Assembly (NCBI GenBank): GCA_016699165.1 | Contig: CP064963.1 | Coordinates: forward strand, 4,898,001 to 4,962,000 | DNA: 64,000 nt | Direction of reading: 5' to 3' | From: Candidatus Melainabacteria bacterium | GTDB lineage: Bacteria > Cyanobacteriota > Vampirovibrionia > Obscuribacterales > Obscuribacteraceae | Shown: one piece after another, positions 58,537 through 64,000 of the stretch | Layout: the number at the start of each line of letters is the position of its first letter | How positions within the stretch are numbered: position 1 is the stretch's first letter | The notes under the pieces: model-generated | Told to the model about the DNA's origin: nothing | Databases searched by the model: none | Seen by the model: the letters and a program-made list of their open reading frames with translations, nothing else | Position numbers and translations under genes: made by a program

Positions 58537-60608
58537 TGAATGTCTATTTCAAATGGTTTTGATTTCAAATTGTTGAGGTCAGCCTGATCAAAGTCAAGCT
58601 TGATTGCTTGAACATCTTTATTCCAGCGCTTCTTGTATTCTGTTTTAAAATACTCCATGTTATCGTCGCGCAATTTGCGGCAAAAGTTGCAAGTTATTTT
58701 TTTGAGATTGGGATTATTTAAAAGCTGTTTAAATTGCGTGGCATTTAAGTGCGACTCGGTAAAATCAATTTCGGGCACTTTTAATTTACTAAGCTCGGTA
58801 ATTAGACCTGGAGCAAATATTTTGTTGTATGTAAGATCGAGTTTTTGCAGCTTTTTGAGTTTTTGCAAACCAGAATAATTATTGTCTTTGATAAATATGT
58901 TACTCATGCATAAAGTGTCTGGTTGAAGCCCAACGCAAATTAAATCCAGATCTTTTCCAGTTAAGTAAAGACTATTCAATCCGATGTTTTTGATATTGGC
59001 TTTGCTAATGGCAGCAAGGCTTGCGGGTGACTGCATGCAGGGTAAAGTGAAATATTGCAATGTTTTTATAGTGGCAACTTTTCTGCCAATTTCTTTGCTT
59101 ACTTTTGGACATAGGTTGATTTCCAGCCGTTTTAGACTGGGCAATTTAGTTAGATATCCGACACCTTTATCTGTGATATCACCAACGGTGATTATCAAAG
59201 TCTCAAGAGTCTTGATGTCTGCCAGGTCTTTCATGTTCTCATCATTTAATTCTGGAACAGACATTACATATTTTTTCAAGCATTTGAAAGACTTGAGATA
59301 TTTGACATTATTGCAATTGAACCTGGGATTGCGTATTTCTAGCCATTCAATATCTAGTTTAGTTAGATACTTCAAGCCTGTTCCGTCGATATGCCCTTTT
59401 TTTATTTTTAAAACAGGATAATTAGTGGCGATCAGATCTTTGAGATCCTCGTCTGTAGCAGCTTTTTTAGCTGAATGTCCAGGCTTACCTTCGAACTGGC
59501 TAAACTCGAAGTTCGGGTTAGCATTGAATTTATCGTCAATTTCACTCTGACCTTTAGGACTGGTTGTAGTGGAAGCTTTTGTGGCCTGCTCGAATTGGGC
59601 CTTTTCCTTTTTTTGAAAGTGCGCAAATGACATGCTTAAAGCAATTACAGCAGCCAGTGCTAGTGTGCCACCAATGGTGAAGGCAGTACTTTTTGGCATT
59701 TTAGATAAGCGTTTTTCTGCTTCGGTTTCAGGTCTGAATTCCTTTGGTTGCGAACTTTTCTCAGTGATATCAGGCAATACTGGATGCAAAATATTCTTGA
59801 GTTCTTTCTCAATGAAATACGCGCTTTCAGGTCTGTCTGCGGGGCTTTTGCGTAAGCATGCATCAATTAATTTTACAAGTTCGGCTGGAATTGGCGATTG
59901 AGTCACTTCAGATAAAAGTGGTGGCGCCATTTTTTTGTGCATAGACATTGTTTCTATTGCAGTCTCGCCTTTGAGCGGTGGCTTACCAGACAATGTTTCA
60001 AACATCAAACAACCAAGACTGTAAATATCCGCCTTGAAACTAACAGATTCGCTCTCCACTTGCTCGGGGCTCATGTAAAGCGGACTGCCAATAATAGAGC
60101 CTTCAGATGTAAGTTTCTGGTCTGTTTCAATTTTGGCCACGCCAAAGTCGAGCAGTTTTACAAGATAAGCTCCATACTCTCGCTCAATCAGCATGACGTT
60201 TGATGGTTTTAAATCGCGATGCACAATACCGTTTGCGTGAGCATGGTCTAGTCCACGGCATATCTGCATGAAAATATGTATGGCTGCCTCATATGGTATT
60301 GCACCAGAATGTTGAATTACTTGCGCAAGACTTTTGCCACTTACTAGTTCCATCACCATATATGGTGAGCCGTCTTTAGTCTGTCCAAAATCGAATATGC
60401 GAGCAATATTTGGATTTTGCAATTTGCCAGCGGCAATCGCTTCTCTTTGCAGGCGGATGGCAGCGATGCCCATAAGGTCGGCCCGTAACATTTTTATGGC
60501 AACATCAATGCCCAAAATGCTGTCGTGGGCGTGATAAACAATGCCCATGCCGCCTTTGCCAAGGATGCCTTTGACTTCATATCTCTCGTCTAATGAATGT
60601 TCGAGCAT
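58533..60608 (-). CDS. Hanks-type Ser/Thr kinase with C-terminal LRR-like region
   Basis: The 691-residue protein has a kinase domain (about 10-275): LGKGGMGIVYHAHD (17-30, G-loop), Lys39 in DVAIKML, catalytic Asp132 in VHRDLKPSN and DFG at 154-156, then GSPLYMSPEQ. A single membrane helix (about 310-330, FTIGGTLALAAVIALSMSF) separates it from an outer region. Residues about 395-690 contain leucine-rich-like repeats (LKYLTKLDIEWLEIRNPRFN, LTKLPSLKRLEINLCP). The kinase is inside, the LRR domain outside as a sensor. It is transcribed ahead of the OmpA-domain gene. Confidence 0.88.
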   Translation of the reverse strand: MLEHSLDERYEVKGILGKGGMGIVYHAHDSILGIDVAIKMLRADLMGIAAIRLQREAIAAGKLQNPNIARIFDFGQTKDGSPYMVMELVSGKSLAQVIQHSGAIPYEAAIHIFMQICRGLDHAHANGIVHRDLKPSNVMLIEREYGAYLVKLLDFGVAKIETDQKLTSEGSIIGSPLYMSPEQVESESVSFKADIYSLGCLMFETLSGKPPLKGETAIETMSMHKKMAPPLLSEVTQSPIPAELVKLIDACLRKSPADRPESAYFIEKELKNILHPVLPDITEKSSQPKEFRPETEAEKRLSKMPKSTAFTIGGTLALAAVIALSMSFAHFQKKEKAQFEQATKASTTTSPKGQSEIDDKFNANPNFEFSQFEGKPGHSAKKAATDEDLKDLIATNYPVLKIKKGHIDGTGLKYLTKLDIEWLEIRNPRFNCNNVKYLKSFKCLKKYVMSVPELNDENMKDLADIKTLETLIITVGDITDKGVGYLTKLPSLKRLEINLCPKVSKEIGRKVATIKTLQYFTLPCMQSPASLAAISKANIKNIGLNSLYLTGKDLDLICVGLQPDTLCMSNIFIKDNNYSGLQKLKKLQKLDLTYNKIFAPGLITELSKLKVPEIDFTESHLNATQFKQLLNNPNLKKITCNFCRKLRDDNMEYFKTEYKKRWNKDVQAIKLDFDQADLNNLKSKPFEIDIQ

Positions 60609-60666
60609 ATCAATATAATAATATGTTCCAGGATACAGGACCGGTTAAGCTCAAAGCGAGACGACC

Positions 60667-61053
60667 ATGAAACACCCATTGGTAGCAATAAAGAGCCCTT
60701 TTGCGGCAAACGAAACGGCAGATCGACTGGAGAAATTATTGACCAGTCGAGGTATTCGAATTTTTGCCCGCATTGACCATGCAGCCGCTGCCAGAGACTC
60801 TGGACTTGAGCTTAACGATGAAATTGTGGTTATTTTCGGCGACCCCAAGGTTGGCACCGCTTTAATGAAGGAATGTCCCCCATTAGCAATCGAGCTGCCG
60901 CTTAAAATGTTAATCTGGCAAGACAAAGATACCTTTATCGGTTTTCGCGATCCTAAAGATTTTTTGGAAGAATACAGCATTCATGAAAATGCAGTCGTTT
61001 TAGAAAAAATGTCGGCACTCATGCACGCACTCGCTAAGGAGGTCACATGCTAA
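60667..61053 (+). CDS. DUF302 protein
   Basis: A 128-residue protein with the DUF302 pattern: ETADRLEKLLTSRGIRIFAR, DEIVVIFGDPKVGTALM and the conserved P-LKMLIWQD segment. DUF302 is a small alpha/beta fold of unknown function. It overlaps the next gene by 7 bases, so the two are coupled. Confidence 0.8.
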   Translation: MKHPLVAIKSPFAANETADRLEKLLTSRGIRIFARIDHAAAARDSGLELNDEIVVIFGDPKVGTALMKECPPLAIELPLKMLIWQDKDTFIGFRDPKDFLEEYSIHENAVVLEKMSALMHALAKEVTC

Positions 61054-61445
61054 AAGAATTGGTCGGGAAATGGAAAGTGATTGGCTGTCAATTGAACGCA
61101 GAGTGGCTGCCTTATAGTATATTTCAAGAGTTTCGCTATAGCTTCAATGCCGATGACACATACAAGCTTGCCTGGTCAGAATTATCCTATCCTCAATTCG
61201 TAGGAGGCTTTCCAAAAAGCAAAACCGGCAAAGTCGTCATTCATTCAAAATCAGATGGTGCCCATCAACAAATTGACCTGATACCACATGATGGTCCTTT
61301 TGCAGGAAAAGAACTGAAAGGAATATTTGAGCTAGATCATGATGTGCTCAAAGCGATCTTTTCTTTTCCTGGAACAGAACGACCCACCGTATTTAATACC
61401 ACCCAAGGTCAAGTGTATGAAATCTGGCAGCGCGTCTCTGAATAA
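61047..61445 (+). CDS. Lipocalin-like small protein (132 residues)
   Basis: GGAGG lies 4 bases before the ATG. The protein starts LKELVGKWKVIGCQLNAEWL, and strands typical of a small calycin-type barrel follow. It resembles the uncharacterised TIGR03067-type domain seen in planctomycetes and others. It may bind a small hydrophobic ligand, but this is speculative. Confidence 0.55.
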   Translation: MLKELVGKWKVIGCQLNAEWLPYSIFQEFRYSFNADDTYKLAWSELSYPQFVGGFPKSKTGKVVIHSKSDGAHQQIDLIPHDGPFAGKELKGIFELDHDVLKAIFSFPGTERPTVFNTTQGQVYEIWQRVSE

Positions 61446-61460
61446 GTTACTTTTATAGAA

Positions 61461-62351
61461 ATGACCGACCAGAAACATTTCGAATGTCTTACTGCTAAAA
61501 GTGCCTTCGCGCCTGCCATATTGATTGAATTAATTGGCTGGTGTCTTGATGGATCAATTTCTGAATCAGAAATTAAAACACGTAAGCGCACTTACTTTTA
61601 TGACCTGACTGATGAGGGTGTAACTGTCAAAATAAAAGATGACGAGCCAGATATCGAAGATGACGTGGACCTGCTTTTTCTGGTAAAAGCCTTTCTTGGT
61701 CTTAATTTAATTGGTGCCGATGTACGAGTTGATGGTCTCTGGCGCGGACGCTTTCCAGATGGCGAGTTTTTGCAAAAGAATTTGAAGCCCGACATGCTTA
61801 TCAAAGACCTTGACCAATCGCTTGTTTACGACGTGTTTTTGTCCTTGAATAATTTACTAGAGGTACGTCAAATTTTGACTATTCAGTCAAAGCCAATTAC
61901 TGATCTTTTGAAAGACAAAGCATTTTGTTCCGCTTTTCCATCAGTGCAAAGCAAATGGGGCGATTATGGATTCATGCGCCATAGAAGCGGAACTGAAATT
62001 AAAACTACTTGGAACGATAAAGTCTATATCAAGTCTCATGGTTACGAAGCACCATGTCCAGTTGAGGAATTGCTTGAAGCCTGGATTAAGCTCAAAAAAA
62101 TAGATGTAGATGTTGACCCTGGTTTTCAGTCTTACAGAGTCAATAAATGGAAGCTGGCTAAAATGCTCGGTCGTGTGCCGCAAGAGCACAAACAAAAAGT
62201 GTATGAATGGGTCAATGATACGCAATTTGCCATCGAAGAATTTCATGACTCGCATGGTCGCACTTACACGCCCGAGACTTTTGAATGCTATTTCGGCAAT
62301 AGCGTCATCACTGCCGATCGCAATTACGTTTTCGAATTAATTGAATGCTAA
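61461..62351 (+). CDS. Hypothetical protein sharing a C-terminal module with 19644-20411
   Basis: A 296-residue soluble protein. Its last 70 residues (KWKLAKMLGRVPQEHKQKVY, EEFHDSHGRTYTPETFECYF) match those of the protein at 19644-20411, 41 kb away, so both carry the same domain family. The N-terminal 120 residues are different, with an acidic helix (DEPDIEDDVDLLF). Function unknown. Confidence 0.55.
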   Translation: MTDQKHFECLTAKSAFAPAILIELIGWCLDGSISESEIKTRKRTYFYDLTDEGVTVKIKDDEPDIEDDVDLLFLVKAFLGLNLIGADVRVDGLWRGRFPDGEFLQKNLKPDMLIKDLDQSLVYDVFLSLNNLLEVRQILTIQSKPITDLLKDKAFCSAFPSVQSKWGDYGFMRHRSGTEIKTTWNDKVYIKSHGYEAPCPVEELLEAWIKLKKIDVDVDPGFQSYRVNKWKLAKMLGRVPQEHKQKVYEWVNDTQFAIEEFHDSHGRTYTPETFECYFGNSVITADRNYVFELIEC

Positions 62352-62486
62352 CTGTTTTTAGACGCGCGAAAATCTAACAACAGTTGCAGGTGCTTTTGCG
62401 CTTTAGTGATCCTGTCCGGAGGCCGCCTGCCTTTTAAAAAGACACCTTCAAAAGTATGTGAGATTTTAGCCTATGTCAAAGACTGA
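62352..62486. other. Convergent intergenic region
   Basis: About 135 bases between converging genes. A partial GC stem (GGAGGCCGCCT near 62418) is visible, but I cannot fit a good terminator. No ORF. Confidence 0.35.
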
Positions 62487-64000
62487 TTAAACAGGCAAGA
62501 CGCTGTGCTTCTTGTTGGGAAGCGGCACTTCTTTGTCTGCGTAATAACCAAAGCGGGCGATAAGCTCTTCACGCAAGTTATTGGGCGTGACCATAGAGTC
62601 TACAATTAGCTCGGCTGAGAGTTTGTAGATATCAACGTCTTCGCGATATTCTTGGCGTAATTGCTCAACGTATGCAGGACGCTCTAGTTCTGGCTTCTCT
62701 GCAATTTTGTTTGCAAAAACGGCATTGACAGCAGCTTCTGGACCCATGACTGCAATCCAGGCAGTGGGAAGTGCAAGGCATGCATCAGGTTCGAAAGCGG
62801 GTCCGCACATTGCATAAAGACCGGCACCATAAGCTTTGCGGATGATGACCGAAATCTTTGGAACATCTGCAGAAGACATGGCTGAAATCAATTTGGCGCC
62901 AGTTCGAATTATTCCTTCGCGCTCAACTTTGGTACCGATCATAAATCCTGGCACGTCAGCTAAGAATAATAGCGGAATGTTGAAGGCGTTGCAGAGCCAA
63001 ATAAAGCGAGTGGCTTTGTCGGCTGAATCTACAAATAGTACGCCACCTTTGACTCGAGGTTGATTGGCGATGATACCAACTGCGCGACCACCAATTCTTG
63101 CAAAGCCAGTGATCATCTCGGCGGCAAATAGTTTCTTCATTTCAAAGAAACTGCCTTTATCGATCAATCTATCAATTACTTGATACATGTCGAATGGAAC
63201 ATTTTCTTTTTCTGGAATTACTTGATCCAGAGTTTTTTCAAATTCGGCTGGTGCGATAATTTCTTCCAGTTCAACACGATCGTGACAGTTGGCGGGCATG
63301 AAGGCGATATATTTTTTGCACAGATTAATCGCTTCTTCTTCTGATTTAACTAGAACGTCGCCGCATCCGCTTACTGAGCAGTGCATTTTTGCTCCGCCCA
63401 TTTCTTCTAAAGTTACTTTCTCGCCGATGACCATCTCGGCCATGCGTGGTGAGCCCAAATACATAGATGCATTGCCATCATTCATGATGACGATATCGCA
63501 GAAAGCAGGGATGTAAGCACCACCTGCAGCGGAAGGTCCAAAGAGCAAACAAATTTGGGGAATGAATCCTGATAGTCTCACTTGGTTGTGGAAGATTTTT
63601 CCAGCACCGCGACGACCGGGGAACATTTCGACTTGGTCTGTGATTCGAGCACCAGCTGAGTCGACGAGATAAATCATAGGTAGTCTTAATTTCTCGGCGG
63701 TCTCTTGAATGCGAATGATTTTTTCGACTGTTCTCCAGCCCCAAGAGCCAGCTTTGATGGTCGAGTCATTAGCCATGAAACAAACTTTCTGACCATCGAT
63801 GGCACCTACGCCGCATACCACTCCGTCTGCGGGTAAGGTCTTGTCAAGACAGTTTGCAAGCACGCCGTCTTCTATGTAAGAGCCTTCGTCAAGCAGAAGA
63901 GCGAGCCTGTCGCGGACAAATAATTTGCCATCTTCTTTTAGTTTGGCGTGATATTTAGGCGCGCCGCCTTCGCTTATTGTTTTGAGCTTTTCAGTCAGTT
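62487..64000 (-). CDS. Acyl-CoA carboxylase carboxyltransferase subunit (partial at right edge)
   Basis: The frame is open from the window edge to 62487, so at least 503 residues are encoded. It is the biotin-dependent carboxyltransferase (propionyl-/methylcrotonyl-CoA carboxylase beta type): two crotonase-like halves with LVDSAGARITDQVEMFPGRR and GPSAAGGAYIPAFCD in the first, and FLADVPGFMIGTKVEREGII and YGAGLYAMCGPAFEPD in the second. It transfers CO2 from carboxybiotin to an acyl-CoA. The start lies beyond the window; the missing biotin-carboxylase and carrier partners are probably upstream. Confidence 0.92.
   Translation of the reverse strand, partial: LTEKLKTISEGGAPKYHAKLKEDGKLFVRDRLALLLDEGSYIEDGVLANCLDKTLPADGVVCGVGAIDGQKVCFMANDSTIKAGSWGWRTVEKIIRIQETAEKLRLPMIYLVDSAGARITDQVEMFPGRRGAGKIFHNQVRLSGFIPQICLLFGPSAAGGAYIPAFCDIVIMNDGNASMYLGSPRMAEMVIGEKVTLEEMGGAKMHCSVSGCGDVLVKSEEEAINLCKKYIAFMPANCHDRVELEEIIAPAEFEKTLDQVIPEKENVPFDMYQVIDRLIDKGSFFEMKKLFAAEMITGFARIGGRAVGIIANQPRVKGGVLFVDSADKATRFIWLCNAFNIPLLFLADVPGFMIGTKVEREGIIRTGAKLISAMSSADVPKISVIIRKAYGAGLYAMCGPAFEPDACLALPTAWIAVMGPEAAVNAVFANKIAEKPELERPAYVEQLRQEYREDVDIYKLSAELIVDSMVTPNNLREELIARFGYYADKEVPLPNKKHSVLPV

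Noticed and set aside
1..64000. CRISPR arrays, tRNA or rRNA genes, insertion sequences, phage genes
   Set aside because: I looked for direct repeats with spacers, cloverleaf signatures, transposase motifs and phage proteins and saw none that I can support.

Overview
The window looks like a chromosomal segment of a bacterium with a Gram-negative type envelope: it has an OmpA-domain protein, a predicted outer-membrane beta-barrel and many exported proteins. The mix of features makes me suspect a non-photosynthetic Cyanobacteriota lineage such as Vampirovibrionia/Melainabacteria (Obscuribacterales-like). These are a Hanks-type kinase, many TPR proteins, a small cyanobacterial-style RRM protein, a cyanobacterial-style RHH-GNAT gene triad and bacillithiol genes. 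That assignment is an impression from protein character, not a computed placement. No rRNA, tRNA, CRISPR array, insertion sequence or phage region was recognised.

Layout. 1-8.6 kb: a dCTP deaminase, a five-cysteine-domain membrane protein, TPR proteins and several unassigned genes, ending in a leftward RHH / GNAT / small basic protein triad with a repeated TACTAGTA operator-like site. 8.7-10.2 kb: two exported or anchored proteins. 10.2-14.9 kb: a leftward argF-argG-argH operon behind a structured leader with a strong terminator, preceded by a degenerate HAD-like gene. 15-30.4 kb: accessory genes, including an alpha/beta hydrolase, a toxin-like 39-residue ORF beside an RHH gene, an SseB-like protein, SUKH-like and GNAT proteins, an avidin-family protein beside a UspA protein, a DUF1254/DUF1214 protein and tandem WG-repeat membrane proteins.

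30.6-37.75 kb: a compact rightward histidine operon, hisG, hisC-HAD fusion, hisB, hisH, hisF, hisA-hisI-hisE fusion, hisD. Every enzymatic step is accounted for if the HAD domain is the histidinol-phosphatase. 37.7-44.05 kb: a leftward, overlapping set of exported PIG-L deacetylase, 52-residue membrane protein, sodium:solute symporter, a half-length BshC-like protein and BshA, which points to bacillithiol-type thiol metabolism. 44-50 kb: DUF2911 protein, a hybrid histidine kinase with leucine-rich-variant repeats, an acyl desaturase, an RHH regulator and an RRM protein. 50-57.3 kb: an envelope pair (FecR-like plus beta-barrel), a thioredoxin/TPR gene apparently split at a poly-A run, and a second alpha/beta hydrolase paralogous to the one at 15 kb. 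57.3-60.6 kb: a Ser/Thr kinase with an LRR-like C-terminal region, followed by a discoidin/OmpA protein. 60.7-64 kb: DUF302, lipocalin-like and paralogous hypothetical genes, then the carboxyl-transferase subunit of an acyl-CoA carboxylase running off the right edge.

The strongest candidates for something under-described are the RHH-GNAT triad with its operator, the two histidine-pathway fusions, the compact BshC-like protein in the bacillithiol cluster, the argF leader RNA and the avidin-family gene.
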